From: UBA10329 sp964500205
Lineage (GTDB): Bacteria; Bacteroidota; Bacteroidia; UBA10329
Reading direction: 5' to 3'
Length of the DNA stretch: 64,000 nt
Assembly: GCA_964500205.1 (NCBI GenBank)
Contig: CAZCNS010000013.1
Location: 62,001-126,000 of the forward strand
In this document: positions 46,245 through 55,195 of the stretch, piece by piece
How positions within the stretch are numbered: position 1 is the stretch's first letter
How the letters are laid out: each line of letters opens with the position of its first letter
The notes under the pieces: generated by a model
What the model was told of the DNA's origin: nothing
Database searches by the model: none
Seen by the model: only the letters and a program-made list of their open reading frames with translations
Program-made: the position numbers and the translations under genes

Positions 46245-47546
46245 CTATACCACTTCCGCAACCACAAATGTGCTGCCCCCCACGAAGATGACATCCTCCG
46301 CGGATGCATTGGCTTTGGCTGAAACGAGCGCATCATTCACCGACTCGAAGGGTTTTCCGTGCAACCCGAAAGCCATGGCTTTTTTGTGCATTTCTCCGGC
46401 AGAAAGCCCTCGGGGAATATCTGGCCTACAGTAATAATAGGTAGCGTTCTTCGGCAGCAATGCAAGAACAGGACCGTGATCCTTGTCACTCACCATGCCC
46501 CAGACAATGTGGATTTTTCTTCCTTCTGAGATGGTGTTCAATTGCTGAAGAATGGGCGCGATGCCTTCTTTATTGTGGGCCGTGTCGCAGAGAATGAGCG
46601 GATTCTCACTCAAGCATTGCCAGCGGCCCAGCAGCCCTGTTCGCGGCACCACCTCGCTCAGCCCGATGCTTAGGGCCTCGTCCGAGATCATGATTCCCTC
46701 TTTGCGCAATGCATCCACGGCACAAAGCACTGTGCGTACGTTATTGTGCTGATGAGGCCCTGCAAGTCCCGAAAGTGCTCTCACCGCTCCGTACGAGTGC
46801 ACATCGCGGTAGGTGAGCGTGAGGGTCATGTCCTTGCCCAATTGCGTTTTGGAGTCATACAATTCCAGTTCATCGGATGCAAAGCGGATGGGAGCCTCCA
46901 TTTCCGTGGCTTTCTGGAAGAACACTTTTATGGTCTCATCCTGCCGCTCCCCGATGACCACAGGAATGCCGTGTTTGATGATGCCCGCTTTCTCTCCTGC
47001 GATCTCGGGCAGCGTTTCGCCCAGAAATTGCTGATGGTCGTGGCCGATGTTGGTAATGACAGACAGCAGTGGGGTGATGATATTGGTGCTGTCCAACCGA
47101 CCGCCCATGCCTGTCTCTATAACCGCGATGTCCACCTGCTCCTCGCGGAAATGATGGAAGGCCATCGCCACGGTCATCTCAAAGAAGGAAGGCCGAATAA
47201 GGTCGAAATGAGCGCGGTTCGTTTCTGTGAAATGAATGACAGCCTCCTCGCTTATCATTTCCCCGTTCACACGGATGCGCTCTCGGAAATCCTTGAGGTG
47301 GGGCGAGGTGTAAAGCCCCGTCTTGTAGCCTGCTGCCTGAAGAATGCTGGCGAGGAAATGGCTGGTGCTGCCCTTACCATTCGTGCCGGCCACATGGACG
47401 CTCCTGAATTCATGGTGCGGATTGCCCAGCACCTCGCAGAGAGCGATGGTGTTACCGAGATCCTTCTTGAAGGCCGTTGCGCCCTGCCTTTGGAACATCG
47501 GCAGTTGGGCGAAGAGGTAATCGAGGGTCTGCTGGTAGCGGGACAT
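46245..47546 (-). CDS. folC: Bifunctional folylpolyglutamate synthase/dihydrofolate synthase
   Basis: 433 residues of the Mur-ligase fold. VAGTNGKGSTSHFLASIL near 52 is the P-loop, YTSPHLKDFRERI near 80 the folate-binding loop, VIETGMGGRLDSTN near 145 the Mg site and ITNIGHDHQQFLGETL follows. The C-terminal domain holds the DTAHNKEG motif near 320. It adds glutamate to dihydropteroate and folates. It is alone between tRNA-Val and tonB. 47547-47638 is empty. Confidence 0.94.
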   Translation of the reverse strand: MSRYQQTLDYLFAQLPMFQRQGATAFKKDLGNTIALCEVLGNPHHEFRSVHVAGTNGKGSTSHFLASILQAAGYKTGLYTSPHLKDFRERIRVNGEMISEEAVIHFTETNRAHFDLIRPSFFEMTVAMAFHHFREEQVDIAVIETGMGGRLDSTNIITPLLSVITNIGHDHQQFLGETLPEIAGEKAGIIKHGIPVVIGERQDETIKVFFQKATEMEAPIRFASDELELYDSKTQLGKDMTLTLTYRDVHSYGAVRALSGLAGPHQHNNVRTVLCAVDALRKEGIMISDEALSIGLSEVVPRTGLLGRWQCLSENPLILCDTAHNKEGIAPILQQLNTISEGRKIHIVWGMVSDKDHGPVLALLPKNATYYYCRPDIPRGLSAGEMHKKAMAFGLHGKPFESVNDALVSAKANASAEDVIFVGGSTFVVAEVV

Positions 47547-47638
47547 TAAGAGAGACAGATCGGCTTTTCAACAAATCAGGGGTTCAGCGGTGAAGGCCAG
47601 TCGGGAGTGATTTCGTCAGAATTAGAAGTTAGACCAAG

Positions 47639-48469
47639 CTATTCCAGCACGAATACAAAGGTCATCGTTCCTTTCTGTTGCACTTGGGCATCAGGGTTAG
47701 CGTTGAACTTGGTGTCGAGTGCTGCCTCGCGAGCCAAACGGTAGAGGTGTGAACTGGTGGTGGTGCTGCCACGTGCGCCCGGAGTCGCTTGCACGACCTT
47801 GCCGTACTTGTCCACAGTTATGTCCACCACCACTTTGCCTGTTTCCTGAGAATTGTCCACAACACGAGGTGGAGCTACCATTTTCCTACCTCCCAGATCA
47901 AATGAGACCCCGCTGCCACTGCCGCCCTTGCCACCTTGGGGCACGTTGGGCACACCGTCCAGACTGCCTTGGTTTCCTCCTGGCTTCGTGTCACCTTCAC
48001 CACCTCCCTTGCCTTCGCCCGCTTTGGCTTTGGCGAAAAGCTCCTCCATCCTCTTCTTCTGCTCTTCGCGCAGGCGTTGCTCCTCCTGCCTTTTGCGCTC
48101 CTCCTGAAGTTTGCGCTCGGTCTCAGCCTTCTCTTTCGCCTCCTTTTCTTTCTTGAAGGCGATCTCCTCCTCTGTCTCCTGTGTCACGACTTCCTCTTCG
48201 GCCACCACAGGTGTGGTCTCTGATGGAGGGGATGGGGCAACTTCCTCCACAGGCACTTGAACCTCCTCGGTCGCTTTCATCGGCTCGCTCTCCACCTGTC
48301 CGAGGCCCGTCTCCGAAGTGCCGAAGTTGATGAGCATCCCCTCCTCAGGCGGTGGGACGATGTATTTCAGCCCGAAGAAGAAGAACAGCACCAGCAGCAC
48401 GGCATGAATGGTCAGCGAGACGATGAGTCCCCTGCGTTTGTCCTTGTCGTGGGTGAGTTGAATCTGCAT
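47639..48469 (-). CDS. TonB family energy transducer
   Basis: 276 residues. A single N-terminal membrane helix (LIVSLTIHAVLLVLFFFFGL) is followed by an acidic and then a highly charged coiled region (about 90-165, many EERKRQEEQ-type repeats), a glycine-rich linker and the TonB C-terminal domain from about 205 (VVDITVDKYGKVVQATPGA to MTFVFVLE). With exbB and exbD upstream it transmits proton-motive force to outer-membrane receptors. The charged coiled linker is more TolA-like than proline-rich TonB, so a TolA role is an alternative. Confidence 0.88.
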   Translation of the reverse strand: MQIQLTHDKDKRRGLIVSLTIHAVLLVLFFFFGLKYIVPPPEEGMLINFGTSETGLGQVESEPMKATEEVQVPVEEVAPSPPSETTPVVAEEEVVTQETEEEIAFKKEKEAKEKAETERKLQEERKRQEEQRLREEQKKRMEELFAKAKAGEGKGGGEGDTKPGGNQGSLDGVPNVPQGGKGGSGSGVSFDLGGRKMVAPPRVVDNSQETGKVVVDITVDKYGKVVQATPGARGSTTTSSHLYRLAREAALDTKFNANPDAQVQQKGTMTFVFVLE

Positions 48470-48481
48470 TTTTCAAAAAAG

Positions 48482-48555
48482 GGTCGAGGGACCTGGGACA
48501 AGGGGCGGGGTAACGGGAATCGTCATTGCGAGCGAAGCGCACCAATCTATCTTGT
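48482..48555. repeat. GAGGGAC-type and GTCATTGCGAGCGAAGCG-type repeats between tonB and exbD
   Basis: GTCGAGGGACCTGGGACAAG-like sequence at 48483-48502 belongs to the same family as 12442-12462 and 56502-56535. It is followed by GTCATTGCGAGCGAAGCG at about 48522-48539, a repeat seen dispersed in many bacterial genomes. Confidence 0.75.
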
Positions 48556-48597
48556 CACTACCGTTTTCCATTTTCCTCATTCCCATTTTCTTCACCA

Positions 48598-48990
48598 TCA
48601 CTCAGGCTTTGTTGCCAACACGATCTTGAACTGGTTGCGGTAGGCGATGTCCATGACCATGACCGCATGTTCGATGGGCACACCCCTTTCCACCCGCAGA
48701 ACCACAACCTTCTCTTCCGTGTCTGCAAGACGCTGTTTGAGGATTGATTCCACAAAAGCGGGCTCAATCGGGTCGCGATCGATATAGTGGTTGAGGTCCT
48801 TGTCTATGCTTACCGATATGGTCTGTTTCTTCACGCTCTTGGCCTTGCTGCTGGGCAGAACGAGGTCGAGCGCATTGGTGGTGACCAGCGTGGAGGTGAG
48901 CATGAAGAAGATGAGCAGCAGGAAAACGATGTCTGTCATGGACGACATCGAGAAGTTCGGACTGACCTTATTCCTTGTGCGAAGTGCCAT
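48598..48990 (-). CDS. ExbD/TolR family biopolymer transport protein
   Basis: 130 residues. One N-terminal helix carries the proton-relaying Asp in SSMTDIVFLLLIFFML, followed by a periplasmic domain (SVDKDLNHYIDRDPI-like strand and VVLRVERGVPIEHAVMVMD). It forms the channel with ExbB and couples to TonB. The usual order exbB-exbD-tonB is kept on the minus strand. Confidence 0.92.
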   Translation of the reverse strand: MALRTRNKVSPNFSMSSMTDIVFLLLIFFMLTSTLVTTNALDLVLPSSKAKSVKKQTISVSIDKDLNHYIDRDPIEPAFVESILKQRLADTEEKVVVLRVERGVPIEHAVMVMDIAYRNQFKIVLATKPE

Positions 48991-49001
48991 ATTGATTTGA
49001 T

Positions 49002-49031
49002 GATTAGCTAATTAGCCAATTAGCGAATGAG
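49002..49031. repeat. GATTAGCTAATTAGCC-type simple repeat
   Basis: AATTAGC units between exbB and exbD. Similar AT-rich filler is common in this phylum; no function is evident. Confidence 0.55.
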
Positions 49032-49048
49032 GCTTTTGTTGGATGAAC

Positions 49049-49807
49049 TTAAGCGGGTTCGTGCAGCAGGTCGATGAATGCCGTGCTTCCCGCCTCCATT
49101 TTAAAGACCACCTTCTCTACTTTGGCCACGAGAACATTATAACCAAGAAAGGCCATGATGCCCACCACAAGGCCCGCTACGGTCGTTGTCATGGCGGTGT
49201 AGATGCCGCTTGCCAGCATCTCTACGTTCACCTGTCCGCCCGCGTTGGCCATTTCGTGGAAGGCGAGGATCATCCCTATGACCGTGCCAAGGAAGCCGAT
49301 CATGGGCGCAGCACCTGAGATGGTGGCCAGCGTGGCGAGGTTGGTCTCCAGCTTATAGGTCTCCAGTTTACCCACATTCTCTATAGCGGCAGAGATATCG
49401 TTCAGCGGCCGTCCGATGCGTGACACACCCTTCTCCAGCATCCGTGCCACGGGTGTGTCTGTCTGGTTGCAGAGGCTGCGGGCGGCATCGAGGTTGCCCT
49501 TCTGCACATGCTCGCGGATGGAATTCATGAAGTTCGCATCCTGCTTGCCTGCTCGCTGGATGGTGAGCCAGCGTTCCACGAAAATGTAGACCGCAATGAA
49601 ACTGAGGATGAGCAGCGCAAGCATGATGAGCTGACCGCCCACACCGCCCGACATCATCAGATCGAGGATGGAAAGGGTCTTTTCCTCGGTGATGGGTTCG
49701 GCCATGTCGAGGGTCACGGATTCCTGTGCGAGTGCGGGGGTGATGAACATGGATAGCATGATGCCTTGTTTGAGGGTCTTAACGTTGATTCTGACGTTTT
49801 CTTTCAT
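49049..49807 (-). CDS. MotA/TolQ/ExbB family proton channel protein
   Basis: 252 residues from the ATG at 49807 (MKENVRINVKTLKQG); the longer in-frame start overlaps recX and is rejected. Three membrane helices: near 60-80 (LIMLALLILSFIAVYIFV), and the pair near 155-215 with TISGAAPMIGFLGTVIGMI and the GIYTAMTTTVAGLVVGIMAF signature. It forms the pentameric channel with ExbD. A TAATTTCG promoter box lies 27 bases upstream. Confidence 0.92.
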   Translation of the reverse strand: MKENVRINVKTLKQGIMLSMFITPALAQESVTLDMAEPITEEKTLSILDLMMSGGVGGQLIMLALLILSFIAVYIFVERWLTIQRAGKQDANFMNSIREHVQKGNLDAARSLCNQTDTPVARMLEKGVSRIGRPLNDISAAIENVGKLETYKLETNLATLATISGAAPMIGFLGTVIGMILAFHEMANAGGQVNVEMLASGIYTAMTTTVAGLVVGIMAFLGYNVLVAKVEKVVFKMEAGSTAFIDLLHEPA

Positions 49808-49834
49808 CCATGGAAACAATGCCACGGACGCGAA

Positions 49835-49842
49835 CGAAATTA
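49835..49842 (-). promoter_or_regulatory. -7 promoter box of exbB
   Basis: TAATTTCG on the minus strand, 27 bases before the ATG at 49807. Confidence 0.4.
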
Positions 49843-49913
49843 CCCTGCACCTCTGCAGGTCGGGCAGCGCGGTCAGGGCATTTGTGAACACGGGAATGTT
49901 CAACTCCGAGGTG

Positions 49914-50369
49914 TCATTCCGCTTCGAGCAGCTCGCGCACGAGGTCGCCTTCAAAGCCCCGCTGGGCTGCGAATCGCATCAGGGCCGCCTTCCTGCGCAG
50001 TGGATGCTTCTCTTTCAGAACGCGTTGTTTCTGCTGGAGGATGGTGAGTAGGGCATCGCGATATTCGTCATCCCCGATCTCGGTCATGGCCGCACGGATA
50101 CCATTCGGGTGGACGCGGTGATGCTTCAGGCCATGGACGATTTTCACACGTCCCCAGCCGTTCATCCTGAACTTGCCTCGGGCATAGCTTCGGGCAAAGC
50201 GTTCCTCGTTGAGGAAATTCTCCAAGATGAGCGCGGTGATGATCTCTTCCACATCCTCCCCATGCAGCCCCGCGTCATAAAGCTTGTCACGCACCTGCTG
50301 ATGGCTACGCTCCTGAAAGGCGCAGTACTTGCGCATCTTCTCCAGCTGCTGGGCGGGGGTGAATTCCAT
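49914..50369 (-). CDS. recX: Regulatory protein RecX
   Basis: 151 residues from the ATG at 50369 (MEFTPAQQLEKMRKYCAFQ). RecX modulates RecA filaments. Three tandem three-helix modules are typical: CAFQERSHQQVRDKLYDAG, LNEERFARSYARGKFRMNGWGRVKI and LRRKAALMRFAAQRGFEGDLVREL. No recA is in the window. Divergent from the MFS transporter gene. Confidence 0.92.
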   Translation of the reverse strand: MEFTPAQQLEKMRKYCAFQERSHQQVRDKLYDAGLHGEDVEEIITALILENFLNEERFARSYARGKFRMNGWGRVKIVHGLKHHRVHPNGIRAAMTEIGDDEYRDALLTILQQKQRVLKEKHPLRRKAALMRFAAQRGFEGDLVRELLEAE

Positions 50370-50424
50370 CTGTGCAAAGAAAATCAACAGATCGGTGGAG
50401 GTGTCATCAGATGATGGCACGGCA

Positions 50425-50432
50425 TAGATTTG
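50425..50432 (+). promoter_or_regulatory. -7 promoter box of the MFS transporter gene
   Basis: TAGATTTG, exact TAnnTTTG match, 19 bases before the GTG start at 50452. Confidence 0.5.
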
Positions 50433-50451
50433 CGCTCCATTTCGCAAAGCG

Positions 50452-51735
50452 GTGAAAAACAGAAGGGCCATCATGCTGCTATTCTCGGCCCACATGGTGT
50501 CGAGCTTTGCGCATGGCATAACGATGCTGGCCATTCCGTGGTATTTCACCTCGGTCGTCAGTGAGTCACAGGTTTTCGGCAAGGTGCTGGCGATGGCAAC
50601 TTTGCTGAGTCTGTTCTGGAGCCTCTACGCGGGCACGCTCATCGACCGATACCCCCGAAAGAACATTTTTCTTATCGCTGCACTATGCGGTATGACCTTC
50701 ATCGGGGGTATTGCTGCTTATGGCGGTGTGATGGGTGACATGCCGATCGGAATGGTGGCCCTTGCATTCGTCATCACTTTTTTCGGGTATAACATTCATT
50801 ATCCGAATCTGTACGCTTTTACCCAAGAATTGGCCGCCAAGGGGGATTACGGGCGTGTCAATTCCATCATTGAGGTGGTAGGGCAGAGCACCAGTGTGCT
50901 ATCTGGTGGGGTAGGGGCATTGCTGCTTTCTGGTACAGAGGCGGGTAACGTGGACCTGATGGGTATGACGGTGCGCTTTCCGTTCGATGTGCGCCCTTGG
51001 GAGCTATGGGAGATCTTCGCGCTCGATGCCGCGGCTTATGCCGCTGCTGCCTGCATCATCCCATTCATCCGGTATCAACGCATCGGTGAGCTTAAAATTG
51101 ACACGGAACCCATTGTAGCGCGGCTCAAGCGAGGAATTCATTTCCTGACCGTGAACCGCGGCATCCTGATGTTCGGGCTGGCATCGTATGCCATCTTCAT
51201 CACCATACTTGTGGAAACGATGTTCCTGCTGGCACTCTATGCCGATCGCCACCTTGGTGTTGGGGCTGATGCCTATGCCAGCGCTGAGGTCTATTTCGCA
51301 CTGGGCAGTCTGATATCTGGACTGTTCATTCGCAGTATTACCAAGAAAATCGCGCCACCCAGGGCTATTGCCATGCTGATGGTGCTGGCGGGGCTGCTGT
51401 TCCTTTGGGCGGCATCGGTGCAGAGTGTGGCGGTGCTTTATGTCTTCTCTGCGCTGCTCGGTTTTGCGAATGCTGGCACTCGCATCCTTCGGGTCACTTT
51501 CCTATTCGAGCATATCCCGAACAACATCATCGGGCGGGCCAACAGCATTTTCTACCTCTACAATATCATGGCCCGCTCGGCCTTTCTGAGCTTGTTTGCG
51601 CTTCCGTTCTTCTCGGTTGGCAACAATGTGGTGTGGGCCTATGCCATCTGTGGGATCTTCATTCTGCTGAGTGCTGTTCCCATGGCAAGGCTCACGCAGC
51701 GGCTCAAGGACCTGAAGGTGGTGCAGGTGGATTGA
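50452..51735 (+). CDS. MFS transporter
   Basis: 427 residues, GTG start (MKNRRAIMLLFSAHMVSSF). Twelve hydrophobic segments, the cytoplasmic loop motif LIDRYPRKNIFLIAA between helices 2 and 3, and a long central loop around 200-220, all typical of the major facilitator superfamily, close to the EntS/MFS_3 efflux branch. Substrate unknown. It is alone and ends one base before the convergent DUF2480 stop. Confidence 0.88.
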   Translation: MKNRRAIMLLFSAHMVSSFAHGITMLAIPWYFTSVVSESQVFGKVLAMATLLSLFWSLYAGTLIDRYPRKNIFLIAALCGMTFIGGIAAYGGVMGDMPIGMVALAFVITFFGYNIHYPNLYAFTQELAAKGDYGRVNSIIEVVGQSTSVLSGGVGALLLSGTEAGNVDLMGMTVRFPFDVRPWELWEIFALDAAAYAAAACIIPFIRYQRIGELKIDTEPIVARLKRGIHFLTVNRGILMFGLASYAIFITILVETMFLLALYADRHLGVGADAYASAEVYFALGSLISGLFIRSITKKIAPPRAIAMLMVLAGLLFLWAASVQSVAVLYVFSALLGFANAGTRILRVTFLFEHIPNNIIGRANSIFYLYNIMARSAFLSLFALPFFSVGNNVVWAYAICGIFILLSAVPMARLTQRLKDLKVVQVD

Positions 51736-51736
51736 C

Positions 51737-52237
51737 TCACCGCTTAAAAAGCGGAACTGTGCTGCAAGCCTCGCCATACATCAGGCTCTTGGCGATAGGC
51801 AGAAGTTTGGCCACAAACCCCACGTATGCGGACGTAGGGACAGGATACTTGCTACATCCTTTAACGATGATACGTTCGTCCCTGAATTGATCCAGGTCGA
51901 GGTTGGAAAGAGCCTCTTGGTAAAGCACGGTCTCCAATGTTTCTAACGAGCCCATCACTACACGCTTCGCAACAGGTTGCAGATAGGTGGCGGCCAGCAT
52001 GAAGGCCCATTGCGGTACAATGGCATCTGCGGAGCATTGGATGTTGACGAAATGCGCTTCATAACGCGTCCAATCTAACTCCATCAATCGCTGGCGATAA
52101 TCTTTTTCACGGAGAACCAGTCCTTCAAACAGAAAATCCTTCAGATCGAAGGTGGAACGTGGCCCCACCTGATACAGGTCTTCCAGATTGAAAGTGATGA
52201 GGCTGCTTTCGGCTACTTTGTTTCGGATCTCTTCCAT
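51737..52237 (-). CDS. DUF2480 family protein
   Basis: 166 residues from the ATG at 52237 (MEEIRNKVAESSLITFNLE). It matches the small soluble DUF2480 family, which is mostly found in Bacteroidota at the end of SUF operons: LEDLYQVGPRSTFDLKDFLF, WTRYEAHFVNIQCSADAIVP and IIVKGCSKYPVPTSAYVGF. The two conserved Cys and its place after the DUF59 gene suggest an iron-sulfur-related role, but the function is unknown. Confidence 0.85.
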   Translation of the reverse strand: MEEIRNKVAESSLITFNLEDLYQVGPRSTFDLKDFLFEGLVLREKDYRQRLMELDWTRYEAHFVNIQCSADAIVPQWAFMLAATYLQPVAKRVVMGSLETLETVLYQEALSNLDLDQFRDERIIVKGCSKYPVPTSAYVGFVAKLLPIAKSLMYGEACSTVPLFKR

Positions 52238-52295
52238 GTTTCGCTTTGCGCTCAACGCTTGCAAGCATCTTTGAACATTAGAAATTGAACACGGT

Positions 52296-52622
52296 TTACA
52301 TGAAACCCAGTTCCAGCATTGCCGCCTCGCTCATCATGTCCTTGTCCCAGGGCGGGTCGAAGGTGAGTTCAAGAGAGGCTTTATTAACGCCCTTCACGCC
52401 CCGCACCTTCTCTTCTACCTCCTGCGGCATACTCTCTGCCACAGGGCAGTTGGGCGATGTCAGGGTCATCACCACATGGGCGTTGAAGTCATCATCTACC
52501 TTAATCTCATAGATCAACCCCAACTCGTAGATGTCCACGGGAATCTCGGGGTCATAGACCGTGCGGAGAATGTCGATGATGCGCTCCTCCAGTTGTTTCT
52601 TTTCTTCCAATGTTGCTGCCAT
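52296..52622 (-). CDS. SUF-associated DUF59 (MIP18) family protein
   Basis: 108 residues. DPEIPVDIYELGLIYEI and MTLTSPNCPVAESMP, with the single conserved Cys, identify the DUF59 family (PaaD/SufT-like), which helps Fe-S cluster maturation. It begins three bases after sufE, as usual in SUF operons of this phylum. Confidence 0.92.
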   Translation of the reverse strand: MAATLEEKKQLEERIIDILRTVYDPEIPVDIYELGLIYEIKVDDDFNAHVVMTLTSPNCPVAESMPQEVEEKVRGVKGVNKASLELTFDPPWDKDMMSEAAMLELGFM

Positions 52623-52625
52623 GAT

Positions 52626-53066
52626 TCAGTGCTGCTGTGCCTTGAAGGCGAGTGCGTAGAGTTTCATCTGCTTGATCATGCTCACCAGCCCGTTGGAGCG
52701 GGTGGGGGAAAGATGTTCTTTCAATCCGATACGATCCACAAAGGTGAGTTCGGTATCAATGATGGCCTGCGGGGTCTGGTCACTGAGCACACGTATAAGG
52801 AGACTGATGACCCCCTTTGTGATGATGGCGTCCGAGTCGGCCGTGAAGACCACCTTACCGTCCACCAGCTTGGCATGGAGCCAAACCCGGCTTTGACAGC
52901 CTTTAATGAGCAGTTCGTCCGACTTGAGGTTCTCACCGATCAGCGGTAATTCCTTTCCGAGCGAGATGATGTGCTCGTACTTGTCCATCCAGTCCGAGAA
53001 CAGCTCGAACTCCTCTATGATCTCCGCCTCGCGAACGGTTATGGTATCTTCCAATGCTGTGGTCAT
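52626..53066 (-). CDS. sufE: SufE sulfur acceptor
   Basis: 146 residues. The active-site Cys57 is in LIKGCQSRVWLH. SufE takes the persulfide from SufS and passes it to the SufBCD scaffold. ISLGKELPLIGENLKSDELL precedes the Cys as usual. It is separated from sufS by a toxin-antitoxin module. Confidence 0.94.
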   Translation of the reverse strand: MTTALEDTITVREAEIIEEFELFSDWMDKYEHIISLGKELPLIGENLKSDELLIKGCQSRVWLHAKLVDGKVVFTADSDAIITKGVISLLIRVLSDQTPQAIIDTELTFVDRIGLKEHLSPTRSNGLVSMIKQMKLYALAFKAQQH

Positions 53067-53090
53067 TTTGCTTCGTCAAATTGGTTTGGT

Positions 53091-53372
53091 CTACGGGTTG
53101 CGCCTCTCGTCCCAAACAGAGATGATGTGGATGATGTTCTCAGAGACATGGTAAGTGATAGCATAGTGCCTAACAATGATTTAGCGGACATCCTCCACCT
53201 CAGCCTCTTTGCCCATGTGTGGTTGACTGGCTAGTGTCCTTGATGGTTGTTGGAACTCTCGGAAAAGCTTTTCGGAAAAGACTTTCGAGTGGTTTCTTTT
53301 GGCCCAGTACTGCAGAATTCCCCTTCTCTCTCCACTGGCCTCCTGAGTCCATATCACCCTTCTCTTAGCCAT
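53091..53372 (-). pseudogene. RelE/ParE-type toxin with in-frame TAA (second TA module in the suf operon)
   Basis: The frame opens at 53372 (MAKRRVIWTQEASGERRGIL), meets TAA at 53183-53181 after 63 codons and continues in the same frame for 29 more codons to TAG at 53093-53091. The part after the stop (IIVRHYAITYHVSENIIHII, then SVWDERRNP) is the usual C-terminal half of a RelE/ParE toxin, with the catalytic-type W-D-x-R-x-N-P end. A single substitution of a Tyr codon to TAA would explain it (VR-stop-IIVRHY in place of VRYIIVRHY). The protein as it stands lacks its active C-terminus and is probably not toxic. Confidence 0.85.
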
Positions 53373-53587
53373 TCTTCAATCTCTCTGTCTGCTTCCTCTT
53401 CTGAGACCACCTCCCCGTTTTTCATCTGCTCCAATCCACGCATCACCCGCCTGTACTGTTCGGGAGTGAACTTCACCACCTCACCGTCAACGGCCCCGAG
53501 CATGTCGTAGACGGCCTCAAGTAGAAGCGTGTCATGCGTCCTGTCGGTTCTTTCCTGAATCTTGGTTTTAAGCTGAACAGTTGTCAT
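53354..53587 (-). CDS. Antitoxin of the broken RelE/ParE-type toxin
   Basis: 77 residues, helical and acidic (TPEQYRRVMRGLEQMKNGEV, then SEEEADREIEEWLREG). It overlaps the toxin gene by 19 bases. The frame is intact. It starts 46 bases after the sufS stop in the operon order; a TACCTTCA box precedes it. Confidence 0.8.
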   Translation of the reverse strand: MTTVQLKTKIQERTDRTHDTLLLEAVYDMLGAVDGEVVKFTPEQYRRVMRGLEQMKNGEVVSEEEADREIEEWLREG

Positions 53588-53633
53588 GGCTTTCAGTTTG
53601 AAAAAAATGAAGGTACGAAAGGGTTTTGTGGAG

Positions 53634-54872
53634 TCAACTGAACATCCGCACCACCCGTTCCAGCCCCTCGGCCATTAGGTCAATCTCGGCCTTGGTGTTA
53701 TAGACCGCGAATGATGCCCGCACCGTGCCCGGTATTCCGAAACGGTCCATCACAGGCTGGGTGCAGTGGTGGCCCGTGCGCACCGCAATACCCATTTTGT
53801 CGAGTATCACGCCTGTGTCGTACGGGTGGATGCCATCGAGGAGAAAGGAGATGGCCCCAGCGCGCTTCTTTGCCGTACCGATCTGCCGAAGTCCCTTGAT
53901 GTTGCCCAATGTCTCAATCCCGTAGCGTATCAGTTCGCCTTCGTGTATGGTGATGGCCTCAAGCCCGATGCCATTGATGAAGTCAATGGCCGCACCGAGG
54001 CCCATGCCGCCCGCGATGTTCGGTGTACCAGCCTCGAACTTGAAGGGCAACTCATTGTACACCGTCCGCTCAAAAGAGACAGTCTTTATCATGTCGCCCC
54101 CACCCTGATAGGGAGGCATGGCGTTGAGGTGTTCCTCCTTGCCGTAGAGGATTCCAACGCCAGTTGGGCCATACATCTTGTGGGCCGAGAACGCGTAGAA
54201 GTCGCAGTCCATAGCTTGCACATCAACGGGTGCATGATGCACCGCCTGCGCACCATCCACCAGCACAAGCGCACCATTGGCATGTGCCATTCGGATGATG
54301 TCCTCGACAGGATTCACCGTGCCCAGTGAGTTGGAAATCTGCACCACTGAGACCAGTTTGGTCCTGGGTGACAGCAGCCTCTCAACATCCGCAAGGTCAA
54401 TTTCGCCCTCGTCTGAAATGGGGACTACCCGCAGCTTCGCGCCCTTCCGTTCGCAAAGCATCTGCCAAGGAACGATGTTGCTGTGGTGCTCCATTGCGGT
54501 GATGATGACCTCATCGTCCTTGCCAATGAATTTCTCCCCGAAAGAAGAAGCCACCAGATTGATGCCGCCCGTGGTGCCGCTGGTGAAGATGACCTCGTGG
54601 TCGTGCTTCGCGTTGATGAACCGCTGCACCTTCTTCCGCACCTCCTCATAAGCAACGGTGGCTTCCGCGCTCAACGTATGCACCCCGCGGTGGATGTTGC
54701 TGTTCTCACGCTCGTAGTATCTGCTGATGGTGTCGATGACCGATTGCGGCTTCTGCGAGCTGGCCCCGTTGTCGAGATAGACCAGCGGCTTGCCGTTCAC
54801 CTCGGTGTGGAGGATGGGGAACTCCGCGCGGAGGGCGGTGAGGTTCAACTTATTGGAAGCAAGCGTGTCCAC
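53634..54872 (-). CDS. sufS: Cysteine desulfurase SufS
   Basis: 412 residues from a GTG. PLP enzyme that removes sulfur from cysteine: YLDNGASSQKPQSV near 30, TSGTTGGINLVA near 95, DFYAFSAHKMYGPTGVG with the PLP lysine near 225, and the catalytic Cys near 369 in RTGHHCTQP. Lies between two toxin-antitoxin modules in the suf operon. SufE is encoded downstream. Confidence 0.95.
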   Translation of the reverse strand: MDTLASNKLNLTALRAEFPILHTEVNGKPLVYLDNGASSQKPQSVIDTISRYYERENSNIHRGVHTLSAEATVAYEEVRKKVQRFINAKHDHEVIFTSGTTGGINLVASSFGEKFIGKDDEVIITAMEHHSNIVPWQMLCERKGAKLRVVPISDEGEIDLADVERLLSPRTKLVSVVQISNSLGTVNPVEDIIRMAHANGALVLVDGAQAVHHAPVDVQAMDCDFYAFSAHKMYGPTGVGILYGKEEHLNAMPPYQGGGDMIKTVSFERTVYNELPFKFEAGTPNIAGGMGLGAAIDFINGIGLEAITIHEGELIRYGIETLGNIKGLRQIGTAKKRAGAISFLLDGIHPYDTGVILDKMGIAVRTGHHCTQPVMDRFGIPGTVRASFAVYNTKAEIDLMAEGLERVVRMFS

Positions 54873-54910
54873 GTTGGCGTTTTTTCAAGGAAATAAATCG
54901 ATGCATCCTC

Positions 54911-55195
54911 TTATTCAGGATTACTTCTAGTATCAAAAATATCAACGATGTTGACAGTGCTGCTTTCCGCCTTGTAGAGGATTTTGAAATGGCGGCAGAT
55001 CATCCTTCTACAATCCTTGCGGTACTCGTCAATCTGATATTGTTCCACAAACACAATTGATTCAGCTGTCTCAAACACATCGTCCACAACTCGATTGGCA
55101 GCCTGGGCGGATTTCATGGCGTAGAAGTCATGGATTGCCTGAAGTGAGTCCAAGGCTTTCTGCGTCCAACGGACAGCGGTCACTTTGTTCTCCAC
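54911..55195 (-). CDS. RelE/ParE family toxin (module between sufD and sufS)
   Basis: 94 residues, GTG start. VRWTQKALDSLQAIHDFYAM, the RRMICRHFKILYKAE strand and VNIVDIFDTRSNPE at the end are typical of RelE/ParE. The frame is complete, unlike the module at 53.1-53.6 kb. It overlaps the antitoxin end by 16 bases. Confidence 0.88.
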   Translation of the reverse strand: MENKVTAVRWTQKALDSLQAIHDFYAMKSAQAANRVVDDVFETAESIVFVEQYQIDEYRKDCRRMICRHFKILYKAESSTVNIVDIFDTRSNPE

